Notes: generated by a model not told the origin, from the sequence alone. A stretch of DNA of 64,000 nucleotides from Ignavibacteriota bacterium (GCA_025358305.1 JANYJZ010000033.1:62001-126000); one strand, 5' to 3'; positions 33,600 to 44,277 are shown, numbered from the stretch's first letter. Made by a program: numbers and translations.

Positions 33600-34289
33600 C
33601 TATTCCTTGAGCACCAGCCGATAGCCGATGCCGGACTCCGTGACGAGGAGTTTTGGGTGGGCGGGGTCGTCTTCTATTTTTTTCCGGAGTTGACCGACAT
33701 AGACCCTCGAGTATTGCGTCTCCCCTTCGAAGGTGGGGCCCCAGATCGTCTGGAGGATGAACCGGTGCGTCAGGACCTTGCCGGCGTTCCGGACGAACAA
33801 GGACAACAACGAATATTCCGTGGGCGTAAGTTTTACCGCCTCGTCATGGATCTTCACCGTACGGTTCGTGAGATCGACGGTGAGGCTTCCGCTGACGAAC
33901 GTCGAGCCCTGGTCCGTCCGCTGATGATGCCGGAGCGCGGTGCGGATCCGGGCGATGAGCTCTCGACCGCGGAACGGCTTTGCGAGATAATCGTCCGCAC
34001 CTGCATCGAGGGCCGCGACGATATCCTGTTCGCTCGACCGGACGGAAAGGATGACGATCGGAATCGCCGTCCACTCGCGCAATTGCTTCAGAACTTCTAT
34101 GCCGTCCATGTCGGGGAGGCCAAGGTCCAGAATGATGATTTCAGGCCTGACCATGGCCGCCTGTTGCAGGCCTTCCTTGCCCGAGACGGCGAGGTGGACA
34201 GTAAATCCGGCCGTCTCGAGTGTGATCTGCAGAAGACGGCGGATCTGCGCCTCGTCATCGATGACCAAGACCGGGGGCTGAGTGCTCAT
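33600..34289 (-). CDS. kdpE: KdpE response regulator
   Basis: 229 residues. The receiver domain has phospho-acceptor Asp55 (IIILDLGLPDMDG) and a conserved Lys in DYLAKPF; the C-terminal OmpR/PhoB winged helix runs about 130-228. It activates kdp transcription under potassium limitation. Its ATG overlaps the kdpD stop as ATGA (34286-34289). Confidence 0.95.
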   Translation of the reverse strand: MSTQPPVLVIDDEAQIRRLLQITLETAGFTVHLAVSGKEGLQQAAMVRPEIIILDLGLPDMDGIEVLKQLREWTAIPIVILSVRSSEQDIVAALDAGADDYLAKPFRGRELIARIRTALRHHQRTDQGSTFVSGSLTVDLTNRTVKIHDEAVKLTPTEYSLLSLFVRNAGKVLTHRFILQTIWGPTFEGETQYSRVYVGQLRKKIEDDPAHPKLLVTESGIGYRLVLKE

Positions 34290-36967
34290 GCGCCAGCCTG
34301 GCTCGTTGTGTGTACCGGCAGCCGCATGGTGAACTTCGCGCCGCCTTGCGCCCCGTTCTCGACCTGCAGCGATCCCTTGTGCGCCTCCACAAACCCGCGG
34401 GCGATCGACAGCCCCAGGCCGGTCCCGCCCGCCTTCGTTCCCGGCACCCGGTAGAATTTCTCGAAGACCTTTTGGAGCGCTTCTTTCGGAAAGCCCGGGC
34501 CGGTATCGGAGATGACAAGGACGCAGTCCCCCTGTTCGATGAAGGCTCGGACAGTGATGCTCGATCCTGCGGGGGTGTAGATCGATGCGTTATGGAGAAG
34601 GTTGATGACGGCCTGCTCGATCAGGGCGAAGTCGAGTTTCACCAGGGGCATATCGAGCTGAACGTCGATCGTGAGCACATGCTGCGCGAGTTCCTGATGA
34701 AGCTGTTCCGCGCCGGCATTGATGAGGTCGCGGATATCGCACCAGTCTAGGATCGGCGTGATCCTCCCGGACTCGAGCCGGGTCATATTGAGGAGGTTCT
34801 CGACGAGACGGTTGAGACGTTCGGCGGCGGTGTGGATCTCGGAACTGAGATCGCGCCGAACCGAGTTCTCTGGCGTGGCGGCCTGATCGAGCAAGCTCTC
34901 CGAAGCGCTCACGATCGCCGCGATCGGGGTCCGCAGCTCATGCGAGATCGAGTTGAACAACGTCTTGTAGAGACGTTCCGACTCCGCCAGAGCGATCGAC
35001 CTCTTCGCCATCTCGTTCAACTGTTCCCGTTCAAGGGTCGATGCGATCTGGCTGATGAAATTTATCAGGAGCGTTTCATGATCGCTCCCGAGCTGCTTGC
35101 CCTGCAAGAGCTTGACGCCGATGACGCCGAGCGGGTACCGCGGACCCGTCATGGGATAGTACGTCGCCGATGCGAAGGGAAGCGTGTCGGTGAACTTCCC
35201 CGCTTTCTTCTCATTCCAATAGACCCAGGCGGGGACGGTGAATTCCTTCGCATCGGCCTCATACGTGCTTGCTTCATGCGCCCGTGTAAAGATGTCTCCG
35301 TCCTGTTCGCTGAGGAACACCGCGACATCCGCGTCGAAAAATCTCTTGATGTTGACGACGGCCGCCCGGGCGACGTCGTCCTGCGTTCTGGCGATCGAAA
35401 GGTCCTTCGTCAGCGTATAGAGCGCCACGGCCTTCTCTTCTCGTTGCCGCACAGCCCTTTCACGCGACCGGATACGCGCCGTGAGCGTCCCCGTCACGGA
35501 TGCTATCGCGAAATACATCGCGAGCATGAGGATGTCCTGGCCCTCCGCGACGATGAAGGTGAATCTCGGAGGAATGAACAGAAAATCCCATGCAAGGGCG
35601 CTCAATGCTGCGGAGAGCAGGACAGGCCCCGGACCGAGCTTTAAGGGCAACAGGGCGACCGAAAGGAGCATGATGAGCGCGACGGTCTGGTACCCGAGGA
35701 GGGAGGTGAACGGAAAACATGCCAGCGCAACGAGGCAGACGGTCGCCGCGGCGATCGCGTACTGGGCCAGGCCCGATTGGGTCTTGGGGAAGCGGAGCAG
35801 CTTTGAGCGGGTCTCGAGTTCCGGGTCGCCTCCGATGACGTAGACGTCGAGGTCGCCGCTGCGTTCGATCACCTTATCGAGAAGGCTCTTCCGGAACGAG
35901 AAGGAATGAAACGTCTTACCGACGAGGATCTGCGTGGCGTTCTGTTGGCGCGCGACGCGGACAAGCGCATCGGCGACGTCCTCATCGGAGGTCGTGATGA
36001 TCTCGGCGCCAAGCTCCTCAGAAAGTTTGATGTTCTTCGCGAGTTGTGCCCGGGCGGATTCGGAAAGCTGGGCCGAACCCTCGACGTAGACGGCGATCCA
36101 CGACGCATCCATCGTGTACGCCATACGCCGCGCCCACCGGATGAGCGAGACGCTGTGCGGGCTTGCGCTTATCGCCACGAGCAGCCGCTGGCCCGACTTC
36201 CAAGGACCGGCGATCTGCCTGGTCTGCATGTAGTCGCGCAATTGGTGGTCGACGCGCTCTGCCGTCAGCCGGAGCGACATCTCCCGGAGCGCCGTGAGGT
36301 TCCCTTTCCGGAAGAAATTCTCGATCGCCTTCTGCGAACGTTCCGGCGGATAGACCTTTCCCTCGGACAGCCTCTTCAGAAGTTCATCGGGCGGGATATC
36401 GATGATCTCCACTTCATCGGCTTGTTCAAAAATGGAGTCGGGGACGGTCTCCCTGATGGTTGAGCCGGTGATCTGCGTTACCGTGTCGGCCCGGCTCTCG
36501 AGATGCTGGACGTTCAGCGTCGTAAAGACGTCAATGCCGTTGTCAAGCAACTCCTGGACGTCCTGATAGCGTTTCGCGTGGCGGCTTCCGGGGATGTTCG
36601 TATGGGCAAGTTCGTCGACGAGGATAAGTTGCGGCTTTCGCGCGATGATGCCGTCCAGGTCCATCTCTTCGAGCAGGTTGCCCTTGTACTCTGCCTGCCT
36701 CCGCGCGACCGACGGCAATCCGGCGACGAGCGCCTCCGTTTCCGCGCGCTTATGCGTCTCGATATAACCGATGAGGACGTCGATCCCTTTCGACTTCGCC
36801 TCGTGCGCTGCTTTGAGCATGTCGTAAGTCTTGCCGACGCCGGCACACATGCCGAAGAAGATCTTCAGCTTCGCCTTTGTTGCATGCTCCTCTTCCTTCT
36901 GCAGGACGTGAAGAAGTGCGTCGGGATCGGGCCGCAGTTCGCCTGGGTCCGTCATGGCCTCATGCAT
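34286..36967 (-). CDS. kdpD: KdpD sensor histidine kinase
   Basis: 893 residues (alternative ATG 36955). Order: N-terminal KdpD domain with Walker A GMCAGVGKTYDML (about 39-51) and DELAHTNIPGSRH; USP domain (about 250-375); four membrane helices (about 400-505); GAF-like region (about 520-650); HisKA with SISHELRTPIAAI; HATPase with DTGPGFPKEAL and GGTGLGLSIARG. Full length and intact. A 229-nt gap separates it from the porin gene upstream; I found no convincing promoter or other element there. Confidence 0.96.
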   Translation of the reverse strand: MHEAMTDPGELRPDPDALLHVLQKEEEHATKAKLKIFFGMCAGVGKTYDMLKAAHEAKSKGIDVLIGYIETHKRAETEALVAGLPSVARRQAEYKGNLLEEMDLDGIIARKPQLILVDELAHTNIPGSRHAKRYQDVQELLDNGIDVFTTLNVQHLESRADTVTQITGSTIRETVPDSIFEQADEVEIIDIPPDELLKRLSEGKVYPPERSQKAIENFFRKGNLTALREMSLRLTAERVDHQLRDYMQTRQIAGPWKSGQRLLVAISASPHSVSLIRWARRMAYTMDASWIAVYVEGSAQLSESARAQLAKNIKLSEELGAEIITTSDEDVADALVRVARQQNATQILVGKTFHSFSFRKSLLDKVIERSGDLDVYVIGGDPELETRSKLLRFPKTQSGLAQYAIAAATVCLVALACFPFTSLLGYQTVALIMLLSVALLPLKLGPGPVLLSAALSALAWDFLFIPPRFTFIVAEGQDILMLAMYFAIASVTGTLTARIRSRERAVRQREEKAVALYTLTKDLSIARTQDDVARAAVVNIKRFFDADVAVFLSEQDGDIFTRAHEASTYEADAKEFTVPAWVYWNEKKAGKFTDTLPFASATYYPMTGPRYPLGVIGVKLLQGKQLGSDHETLLINFISQIASTLEREQLNEMAKRSIALAESERLYKTLFNSISHELRTPIAAIVSASESLLDQAATPENSVRRDLSSEIHTAAERLNRLVENLLNMTRLESGRITPILDWCDIRDLINAGAEQLHQELAQHVLTIDVQLDMPLVKLDFALIEQAVINLLHNASIYTPAGSSITVRAFIEQGDCVLVISDTGPGFPKEALQKVFEKFYRVPGTKAGGTGLGLSIARGFVEAHKGSLQVENGAQGGAKFTMRLPVHTTSQAGA

Positions 36968-37196
36968 CCTTCAACGGCCAGGAAAGGGGAGACGGCAACG
37001 TGGGATGGCCCCATTATCGCTCGGACGGGGATGCCCGGCAATGCGCTTTCCGTCATCTGGTGTGTAGGCGCAGGATTCATTCAATTCGATCGTTCGTCAA
37101 CGGATCTCTTGAACGGCAATATAGCGATTCATCCTGCAACTTTCACCTGCGTCCGCCGGCTTCGATTCGGCGCATGTGCATGACCGCGGCGGTTTC

Positions 37197-38513
37197 TTAA
37201 AAACGGACAATGAGTGATCCGATGATCCGGTTCTCGCTTGTCCGAAGATCGGCGACAAATCCTGCGGGATCGCCGATCGGCGCGTTCCAGCCATTGGGAG
37301 AGGTGAGGCCGCCGTGGCCGGCAAAGTACGGAACCGATGCCTGGCGATGGACGAATTCGATCCCCCAGGTGGTGTGCTCGTTCGGCATGAATTGAATGCC
37401 GCTCGAGCAGTCCCAGGAATCGAACTGGTCGCCCGGATTCTGCGTGAGGATCCCCGCGCCGGTCGGCAGAAGCGCCAGGTAGCGTCCCGGATTATGGAGC
37501 TGGCCTCCGCCGATCGTCCAGGCGAAATGCTCCTCCTGTCCGAGCCAGAGCCTGTGATAGAACATCCAACTCAGGAAATTCTGCGCCGGAGTGCTGGCGT
37601 CGCCGCCGAAGGGGACGACCCCCCCTCCATTTTCGAACCCGACATCCCCCGTGATGGAGAAGGCCGCTTTCGGGATCGAGCTCCCGGAGCGCTGACGGTA
37701 GCGGATGAGCAGGCTATTGTCGCTATGGAACCGAAATCTCCCGGGCGTATTCGGCGTGTCCCACCCCCCGTAAACGCTACCGAGGATGGAGATCCATTCC
37801 TCCGGACGATAGATCGTTTGAAACCCAACGCCGGGCTGCTCGTTGAACATTCCGTACGTCTGCCACCCGTTGATGATCCAATATTCCAATTTCAGCCGGT
37901 CGGTAGGAAATGTCTGTATCCGCATGCCGGTGAAGAACCACGGCGTGTTGTCCGACGTGAACGAGTTCTGATAGTTCCAATTCTCGAAGTTGTTGTACCC
38001 CATGAGCCCCACGTAGGACTTGAAGATGCCGACATCGATGTTGACCCCGTGCATCGTGTTCAGATGCATGCCGACATACCCCTCGGTCACGTACCGGAGA
38101 GCGGTGTACAGATCATACTGCCCGCGCAACGGCGTGTTGTCATTGCGGGGAACGCCGGTCGACCGGGTGCCGAATTGCAGCATAAGCCGCGCGCGGGCCC
38201 CGCTCTCCGGATCATGAAAGTCACCGCCGACCTCGATGTACGAGACGTTGAACTCATCGGATCGGAACGTGGCCGTCGATCCTGAGTTCGTATGGTCGAT
38301 GGGATGGTTGAAGTTGAAGTTGTAGTTCATATCCATCGTCATATCGCCGGTGAAATACTTGGAATCAAGCACCTGCTTGTGAAGACGGCTGTTCCCCTGG
38401 AGCCAGGTGAAATCCCCCCATGCAAACGGCTCGCCGGTGGAACCGTTCGTGGAGTCCGGCTGCGCGAAGCAGCACGCTGTTGCGAAGATGAGGCCGAGAA
38501 TATAGATTTTCAT
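37197..38513 (-). CDS. outer-membrane porin of the BBP2 (OmpL-like) type in the kdp locus
   Basis: 438 residues from ATG 38513, with a signal peptide (MKIYILGLIFATACCFA). The mature part is a barrel rich in aromatic girdle residues, with NFENWNYQNSFTSDNTPWFF and YRPEEWISILGSVYGGWDTP, and ends in RIIGSLIVRF. The pattern fits putative beta-barrel porin 2 proteins that accompany kdp genes in Bacteroidota. It probably lets potassium through the outer membrane when KdpFABC is induced. Confidence 0.78.
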   Translation of the reverse strand: MKIYILGLIFATACCFAQPDSTNGSTGEPFAWGDFTWLQGNSRLHKQVLDSKYFTGDMTMDMNYNFNFNHPIDHTNSGSTATFRSDEFNVSYIEVGGDFHDPESGARARLMLQFGTRSTGVPRNDNTPLRGQYDLYTALRYVTEGYVGMHLNTMHGVNIDVGIFKSYVGLMGYNNFENWNYQNSFTSDNTPWFFTGMRIQTFPTDRLKLEYWIINGWQTYGMFNEQPGVGFQTIYRPEEWISILGSVYGGWDTPNTPGRFRFHSDNSLLIRYRQRSGSSIPKAAFSITGDVGFENGGGVVPFGGDASTPAQNFLSWMFYHRLWLGQEEHFAWTIGGGQLHNPGRYLALLPTGAGILTQNPGDQFDSWDCSSGIQFMPNEHTTWGIEFVHRQASVPYFAGHGGLTSPNGWNAPIGDPAGFVADLRTSENRIIGSLIVRF

Positions 38514-38538
38514 GAGATGTTGCTCTTTCGTGTGTTGG

Positions 38539-38976
38539 TCAGTGAATTTTATGCGATTGAATTGCCTCCACGAGCGCCTCCGGTTGGTCTGTTCCGATCC
38601 GGAATCTCGTGCCGTTCTTGAGATCGATCTCCACCGCCTGAGTGCCGGACACATTCCACAAGAGATATTCTCCCGGCAGCCACCGGATCCCCCACCCGGC
38701 ATACCACGGATTGCGGACACTCCGGACAGCCATGATGTCCGCAAGCGGGATCTTTCTACGGATAAGCCCCAGTCCGAAGCCGCACGATAGAATTCCGTCC
38801 TTGACCTGCACCGTGAGCGAATAGAACAGGAGGAGTGAGACGGCCAAGACCGCCGCGGCGATCTCCCGGTTGGGGCGCGATAACGCGCCGTTGCCACCGA
38901 AGATCAGCAACGCGACCGCGCCTCCTGCGATCAATGCGATGATGAGCCAGCCGATCTGAGTATGACGATAATCCAT
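38539..38976 (-). CDS. two-helix membrane protein with PH-like domain in the kdp locus
   Basis: 145 residues from ATG 38976 (AGGAG 6 nt upstream). Two membrane helices (about 8-28 and 38-56) are followed by a compact beta-rich domain, KIPLADIMAVRSVRNPWYA then VEIDLKNGTRFRIGTDQPEA, which looks like a bacterial PH/YdbT-type fold. It lies in the run kdpB-orf59-orf145-porin. Role unknown. Confidence 0.75.
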   Translation of the reverse strand: MDYRHTQIGWLIIALIAGGAVALLIFGGNGALSRPNREIAAAVLAVSLLLFYSLTVQVKDGILSCGFGLGLIRRKIPLADIMAVRSVRNPWYAGWGIRWLPGEYLLWNVSGTQAVEIDLKNGTRFRIGTDQPEALVEAIQSHKIH

Positions 38977-39025
38977 ATCCGCTCCTTGCTCGTTGTCGTA
39001 CGGTATTCGGCGGGTCGCTCGCCGA

Positions 39026-39205
39026 TCACCGCGCGGGCGTCCTGGGCTGGATATGTGCGGTATCCACACGGGTTGTATCCGGCGCCATGAAATTTTTCCA
39101 AATCGGCGTATCGGCGTTATAGCCATTATACAGCAAGATCCCTACGAGGATCAAGACGACCACGAGCAGTATCCCGCAGGCAATTTGATAGAATTCACGT
39201 CGCAT
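39026..39205 (-). CDS. 59-residue single-span membrane protein in the kdp locus
   Basis: ATG at 39205 with AGGGGG 5-6 nt upstream opens MRREFYQIACGILLVVVLIL..., 59 codons and a stop at 39026-39028. It has one membrane helix (about 7-27) and a polar tail containing DTPIWKNF. It starts 26 nt after the kdpB stop and ends 49 nt before orf145. It is easily missed because of its size. Confidence 0.75.
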   Translation of the reverse strand: MRREFYQIACGILLVVVLILVGILLYNGYNADTPIWKNFMAPDTTRVDTAHIQPRTPAR

Positions 39206-39231
39206 GTTTCCCCCTGCTCTCGGCGAGGATC

Positions 39232-41367
39232 TTACACGAGCCCGATCGCATGAATGAATAGATCGATCAACTTGATGCCGACGAACGGCGCAATCAACCC
39301 GCCGACGCCGTAAATGAGGAGATGACGACGCAGGAGCTCCACCGCGCTCACCGGCCGGTATTTGACTCCCTTCAGCGCCAGCGGGATCAACGCGACAATG
39401 ATAAGCGCGTTGAAGATGACCGCTGAGAGGATCGCGCTTTGGGGCGTGGCAAGGCCCATGATATTCAGCGCGTTCAGGGCCGGATATGTCGTGGCGAAGG
39501 CCGCTGGAATGATGGCGAAGTATTTTGCGACGTCGTTCGCGATGCTGAACGTGGTGAGCGTTCCCCGGGTCATGAGCAGCTGTTTGCCGATCTCGACGAT
39601 CTCCAATAATTTCGTCGGATTGCTGTCGAGGTCGATCATATTCGCCGCCTCGCGCGCGGACTGCGTTCCCGTGTTCATGGCGACGGCGACGTCCGCTTGG
39701 GCGAGCGCCGGTGCATCGTTGGTCCCGTCTCCCGTCATGGCGACGAGCCGTCCCCCCCGTTGATACTCGCGGATGAGCTTCAGCTTGTCCTCGGGCGTCG
39801 CTTCAGCCAGAAAATCGTCCACGCCGGATTCCGCGGCGATCGCCGTCGCGGTGAGAGGATTATCGCCCGTGATCATCACGGTCTTGATCCCCATCCGCCG
39901 CAGGTGGGCGAACCGCTCTTTGATCCCACCCTTGACGATGTCCTTCAGATGAATCACGCCGAGCACCTCCTTGTTCTCCACGACCACGAGCGGCGTTGCC
40001 CCCGCCCGTCCGACGTCCTGCACCGTTTGCTGCACAGCAGCCGGGTAGACGCCCCCGAGTCGTTCGACGTATGCCCTCATTGAATCAGCCGCCCCCTTGC
40101 GGATGATCCGCTGCGCGCTCGTCCCATCGCTCTGAATATCGACCCCGCTCATGCGGGTCTGCGCGCTGAACGCGACGAATTGGGCCGAGATCTCATGGAT
40201 CTCGCGGCCGCGAAGTCCGTATTTTTCCTTTGCGAGGACGACGATCGAGCGGCCCTCGGGAGTTTCATCCGCAAGGGAGGCGAGCTGCGACCCATCGGCG
40301 AGCCGCTCCTTTGAGATTCCCGGCGCGGGGGTGAACTCAGTCGCCATCCGATTCCCCAGCGTGATCGTTCCCGTCTTGTCGAGAAGCAGGACGTCGACGT
40401 CGCCGGCCGCTTCGATGGCACGGCCGGAGGTCGCGATGACGTTGTGACGGATCATGCGGTCCATGCCCGCGATGCCGATCGCGGAGAGCAGGCCGCCGAT
40501 CGTCGTCGGGATGAGACACACCAGGAGCGCAACCAGGACCGTCATCGTGATGGGCGTTCCCTGGCCGGCTGCCGCCACGCTGAAGATCGAGAATGGCAGC
40601 AACGTTGCGCACACAACGAGAAAGATGATCGTGAACGCGGCGAGCAGGATGTTGAGCGCGATCTCATTCGGCGTCTTTTGGCGTTTGGCGCCTTCGATGA
40701 GCTTGATCATCCGATCGAGGAACCCGCCGCCAGGCTCAGCGGTGAGCCTGATGACAAGCCAGTCGGACAGGACGCGCGTGCCACCGGTGACGGCGCTCCG
40801 GTCGCCTCCCGATTCGCGGATCACCGGGGCGCTTTCGCCGGTGATGGCGCTTTCGTCGACGGATGCGACCCCTTCGATCACCTCCCCGTCCGCCGATATG
40901 ACCTCTCCCACCTCGACGAGAAAGACATCGCCCTTGCGCAAAGCCGATGAGGCGACGATCTCAAAGGGGGACCCGTGGCGCGGTGCGTTCAGTCGTTTTG
41001 CCACGATGTCCTTCCGCGCGCGTCTGAGGGCGTCCGCCTGCGCCTTTCCTCTCCCTTCGGCGAGCGCCTCAGAGAAATTCGCGAACAGGACGGTGAACCA
41101 AAGCCAGAGCGAGACGCCCCCGATGTACCACGCGGGGGCCTCCCCCGTGCCCCAGAGCGCCTGTATCCACAACGCCGTGGTCAACGCGCTCCCGACCTCC
41201 ACGACGAACATCACCGGATTGCGCGCCATCGACCGCGGGTTCAGTTTCACGAACGCATCGCCCACTGCGCGACGCACCATCTCGCCGGTCAGCGCGATCG
41301 GCCGGTTCTTGAGCTGGTCTGACGTCGAACCGACGACCTGCTTCCCCGCCTGTAGTTCGTTGACCAT
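39232..41367 (-). CDS. kdpB: KdpB, ATPase subunit of the K+-transporting P-type ATPase
   Basis: 711 residues. Phosphorylated Asp330 in [12 protein letters not shown], the TGES actuator loop ([13 protein letters not shown]), [16 protein letters not shown], and helices at both ends. Couples ATP hydrolysis to K+ uptake with KdpA. It starts 1 nt after the kdpA stop. Confidence 0.97.
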   Translation of the reverse strand: MVNELQAGKQVVGSTSDQLKNRPIALTGEMVRRAVGDAFVKLNPRSMARNPVMFVVEVGSALTTALWIQALWGTGEAPAWYIGGVSLWLWFTVLFANFSEALAEGRGKAQADALRRARKDIVAKRLNAPRHGSPFEIVASSALRKGDVFLVEVGEVISADGEVIEGVASVDESAITGESAPVIRESGGDRSAVTGGTRVLSDWLVIRLTAEPGGGFLDRMIKLIEGAKRQKTPNEIALNILLAAFTIIFLVVCATLLPFSIFSVAAAGQGTPITMTVLVALLVCLIPTTIGGLLSAIGIAGMDRMIRHNVIATSGRAIEAAGDVDVLLLDKTGTITLGNRMATEFTPAPGISKERLADGSQLASLADETPEGRSIVVLAKEKYGLRGREIHEISAQFVAFSAQTRMSGVDIQSDGTSAQRIIRKGAADSMRAYVERLGGVYPAAVQQTVQDVGRAGATPLVVVENKEVLGVIHLKDIVKGGIKERFAHLRRMGIKTVMITGDNPLTATAIAAESGVDDFLAEATPEDKLKLIREYQRGGRLVAMTGDGTNDAPALAQADVAVAMNTGTQSAREAANMIDLDSNPTKLLEIVEIGKQLLMTRGTLTTFSIANDVAKYFAIIPAAFATTYPALNALNIMGLATPQSAILSAVIFNALIIVALIPLALKGVKYRPVSAVELLRRHLLIYGVGGLIAPFVGIKLIDLFIHAIGLV

Positions 41368-41368
41368 G

Positions 41369-43111
41369 TTAGTGCACCATCATAAAATGCTCTGCGATCG
41401 GCCCGAGCGCAAGGGCCGGAAGGAAGTTCAGCGCTCCGACGATGAGAACGACGGCGATAAGCCAGAAGACGAAGAGCGGCGTGTGAGTCGGAAGCGTACC
41501 CTCGCTCACCGGGACGAGCTTCTTCTTCACCACTGATCCCGCGAGCGCGAGCGTGGGGACGACAAGCCAATACCGGCTGATGAGCATCGCGATGCTTCCG
41601 GTAAGATTGTAGAAGGGCGTATTCGCCCCGATCCCGCCGAACGCGCTGCCATTGTTGTTCCCCTGCGATGTGAACGCATAGAGCACTTCGGTGAAGCCGT
41701 GGGGGCCCGGATTCGCGATGCCCGCCTTGCCGGCATCCAGGATGACCCCCAACGCGGTCAGGCCAAGTACGGTGAGGGGCATGATCAAGATGAGGATCGA
41801 CGCCATCTTCATCTCGTACGCTTCGATCTTGTGTCCGAGATACTCGGGCGTTCTTCCGACAAGGAGGCCGGCGACGAACACCGCAACAATGACGAAGACG
41901 AGCATGCCGTAGAGCCCGGATCCGACGCCGCCGAAGATCACCTCCCCGAGCTGCATCATCACGAGGGTTACCAGTCCGCCCATGGGCGTAAAGGAATCGT
42001 GCATGGCGTTCACCGATCCGTTCGAGGCGGCGGTCGTCGCGACGGCCCACGCCGCGGAGTTGACGATGCCGAACCGGACCTCCTTCCCTTCCATGTTGCC
42101 GCCGGGATTCAGTGACGTCGTCGTCTGATCGACCGCTGGCGAGGGGAATTTCGGGTTGCCGTTGGATTCGGCCTCATACGCCCAGCAGGTAAAGACAAGA
42201 AGCACGATCATCATCGCGGCCAGCACGGACCAGCCCTGCCGCGTGTCACCGACCATCTTGCCGAACGTATAACAGAGTGCAGCGGCAATGAGAAGGATGG
42301 AGAGCATTTCGAGGACATCCGTCAGCGGCGTCGGGTTTTCGAACGGATGCGCGGAGTTCACATTGAAGAACCCCCCACCATTCGTGCCGAGCTGCTTGAT
42401 GGCGATCTGGGAGGCGGCCGGGCCGACGGCAATGACCTGTTGCGTCACGTTCGCTCCGCTCGCATCGGTCGTCTGTTCCAGGAGCGGAACGCTGACCGAC
42501 GGCGAGAACGTCTGCACGACGCCCTGCGAAACGAGGACGAGCGAGAGCACGATGGAAAGCGGCAGGAGGATGTAGAGCACGCTCCGCGTCATGTCGACCC
42601 AGAAGTTGCCGAGCGTCTCCGCCGAGTGGCGGGCAAGTCCGCGGATGAACAGCGTCAGCACGGCCATGCCCGATGCTGCGGAAACAAAATTCTGCACGGT
42701 CAGCCCGGCCATTTGCGTAAGATAGCTCATCGTCGTCTCTCCGCCGTACGCCTGCCAGTTCGTGTTCGACGCAAAGCTCACTGCGGTGTTGAACGACGTG
42801 TCGGACGCGACGGCGCCGAGCCCTACCGGGTTCAGCGGAAGCAGCTGCTGGACGCGCTCGAGCGCGTAGACGACGATCAGTCCGAGAAAGTTGAACAGCA
42901 GCATCGATGCGGCATTTGCCTTCCAATCCATCTCCTCGGCTGGGTTGACGCCCGAGAGCCGGTAGATCAGCCGCTCCAGCCATCCGACGACCGGATCCAT
43001 GAATGTCCGCTCGCCTTGGTACACCCGGGCCATGTACGCGCCAAGCGGCTTCGTCAGGAGGATGATCGCGCCGAGAAAAAAGGCGAGCTGAAGCAATCCA
43101 TTCGCGGTCAT
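41369..43111 (-). CDS. kdpA: KdpA, potassium-translocating subunit
   Basis: 580 residues with ten or more membrane helices and the four selectivity-filter-like loops of the SKT family (e.g. [54 protein letters not shown]). Takes K+ through the membrane for KdpB. Its ATG overlaps the kdpF stop (ATGA at 43108-43111). Confidence 0.97.
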   Translation of the reverse strand: MTANGLLQLAFFLGAIILLTKPLGAYMARVYQGERTFMDPVVGWLERLIYRLSGVNPAEEMDWKANAASMLLFNFLGLIVVYALERVQQLLPLNPVGLGAVASDTSFNTAVSFASNTNWQAYGGETTMSYLTQMAGLTVQNFVSAASGMAVLTLFIRGLARHSAETLGNFWVDMTRSVLYILLPLSIVLSLVLVSQGVVQTFSPSVSVPLLEQTTDASGANVTQQVIAVGPAASQIAIKQLGTNGGGFFNVNSAHPFENPTPLTDVLEMLSILLIAAALCYTFGKMVGDTRQGWSVLAAMMIVLLVFTCWAYEAESNGNPKFPSPAVDQTTTSLNPGGNMEGKEVRFGIVNSAAWAVATTAASNGSVNAMHDSFTPMGGLVTLVMMQLGEVIFGGVGSGLYGMLVFVIVAVFVAGLLVGRTPEYLGHKIEAYEMKMASILILIMPLTVLGLTALGVILDAGKAGIANPGPHGFTEVLYAFTSQGNNNGSAFGGIGANTPFYNLTGSIAMLISRYWLVVPTLALAGSVVKKKLVPVSEGTLPTHTPLFVFWLIAVVLIVGALNFLPALALGPIAEHFMMVH

Positions 43112-43200
43112 CCGAAGATCTCCGGCTTCAGGAGCGCGACGACGAGGTAGATCAAGAGCCCGACGGCGATGATCCCGGTGACGATATAGATCCAGTTCAT
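43108..43200 (-). CDS. kdpF: KdpF, small stabilising subunit
   Basis: 30 residues, [20 protein letters not shown]..., one membrane helix ending KPEIFG. Length and sequence fit KdpF, which stabilises the KdpABC complex. Both its start and its stop overlap neighbours as ATGA (with orf36 and kdpA). Confidence 0.9.
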   Translation of the reverse strand: MNWIYIVTGIIAVGLLIYLVVALLKPEIFG

Positions 43201-43307
43201 GATCTGTCTCCCGGGGAATCGTCCCTGAGGACGTCGCACGCCTTCATGAGCCCGAAGGTCAGGAGAAAGAACGCGACGGCAATGCCTAGATACAGGATGT
43301 CCATCAT
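43197..43307 (-). CDS. 36-residue membrane peptide between kdpC and kdpF
   Basis: ATG at 43307 (or 43304) behind GGAGGGAAG opens [20 protein letters not shown]..., one membrane helix and a charged tail [12 protein letters not shown]. It overlaps kdpC upstream (ATGA at 43304-43307) and kdpF downstream (ATGA at 43197-43200). Similar short unnamed peptides occur beside kdpF in other bacteria, from memory. Probably an extra small subunit. Confidence 0.8.
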   Translation of the reverse strand: MMDILYLGIAVAFFLLTFGLMKACDVLRDDSPGDRS

Positions 43308-43894
43308 CTTCCCTCCGATCGTCCGATGTCGTCCAAGGCGAGATTCAGTTTGAGCACATTCACGCGCGGTTCGCCCAGGAACCCAAGTTGCCTGCCCTCC
43401 GTGCACTCCCCCACCACCTGGCGGACCTGGTCCTCGGAGAGATTACGAATGCGAGCGACGCGTGGAACCTGGTAGAGGGCGGCAAGAACGCTGATATGGG
43501 GATCGAGTCCGCTCCCCGACGCGGTCACGAGATCGACCGGGATCGGGCCCTCATTCTGGGGATCGGCCTGCTTCAAGGCCTTGATGCGCTGCGCTACCGC
43601 TTCAAGCAAGGCAGGATTGAGCGGCCCGTAGTTCGACCCTGACGACGACGACGCATTGTACGGCACGTTCGGCGTCGCCGAAAGCCGGCTCCAAAAATAC
43701 TTGGGCTGGGAGAAGGGCTGCCCGATGAGTCCGGAGCCAAGGATCTTTCCGTCCTTCTCCAGGAGGCTTCCATTCGCCTGATGAGGAAACACGAGTTGGG
43801 CGATGCCGGTCACCAGGACCGGATAGATCAGCCCCGTCAGGATCGTGAAAAGGAAAAGTGCCACGCTCGCCGTGCGAACTTGTCGCCATATCAT
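43304..43894 (-). CDS. kdpC: KdpC, accessory subunit of the K+-transporting ATPase
   Basis: 196 residues from ATG 43894 (GAGG 7 nt upstream). N-terminal membrane helix, then [32 protein letters not shown] and [13 protein letters not shown], all KdpC hallmarks. Unusually it is the first gene of the locus instead of following kdpB. Confidence 0.96.
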   Translation of the reverse strand: MIWRQVRTASVALFLFTILTGLIYPVLVTGIAQLVFPHQANGSLLEKDGKILGSGLIGQPFSQPKYFWSRLSATPNVPYNASSSSGSNYGPLNPALLEAVAQRIKALKQADPQNEGPIPVDLVTASGSGLDPHISVLAALYQVPRVARIRNLSEDQVRQVVGECTEGRQLGFLGEPRVNVLKLNLALDDIGRSEGR

Positions 43895-44277
43895 ATCGTA
43901 ACCTCGTGCTCGCTTCTTAGAGTACACAAACGTCCGAGAACGATCTCAGACTCTCGGGATGGGGGGAGGATGGACACCCCCATGGATCGCGTCACCGGCA
44001 TCAATATCGCACTCTTGACACCATAGAATCAATCCACGGACCGTAAAGAGGTGATGGGGAGATATAAGTTTTCTGTAAAGATAAGCGGTTGGCAGGGTCG
44101 CCCGGCGCAATCGAGGACCGTTAGATCTCTCAAGGGGGGAGTGTTGCTGCGAGGCGGGGAAAGAAAGAGATGGGAACGTGGCGGTGAGAGTGCGCTCACA
44201 CACGGCGAACCGTCAGGGAGAGATCATCTGCAATGACGCCTCCCGGAACAGCCTTCAGAATTTGAAGAAACAACGAG
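43895..44277. other. kdp upstream region
   Basis: 383 bp between the tRNA-Ser and kdpC with no convincing gene. It holds a weak promoter (44003-44032) and a small dyad CCGAGA/TCTCGG (about 43934-43957) that would lie in the kdp leader. No recognisable riboswitch (I looked for a c-di-AMP/ydaO-type core by eye) was found. Confidence 0.6.
44003..44032 (-). promoter_or_regulatory. possible kdp promoter
   Basis: TTGATT (44027-44032), 18 nt, GATATT (44003-44008), minus strand. Suboptimal, as expected for an activator (KdpE)-dependent promoter. It would give a leader of about 100 nt. Confidence 0.35.

Noticed and set aside
43895-44277. c-di-AMP or K+-responsive riboswitch ahead of kdpC
   Set aside because: Only a short dyad is seen; no conserved riboswitch core could be recognised by eye.
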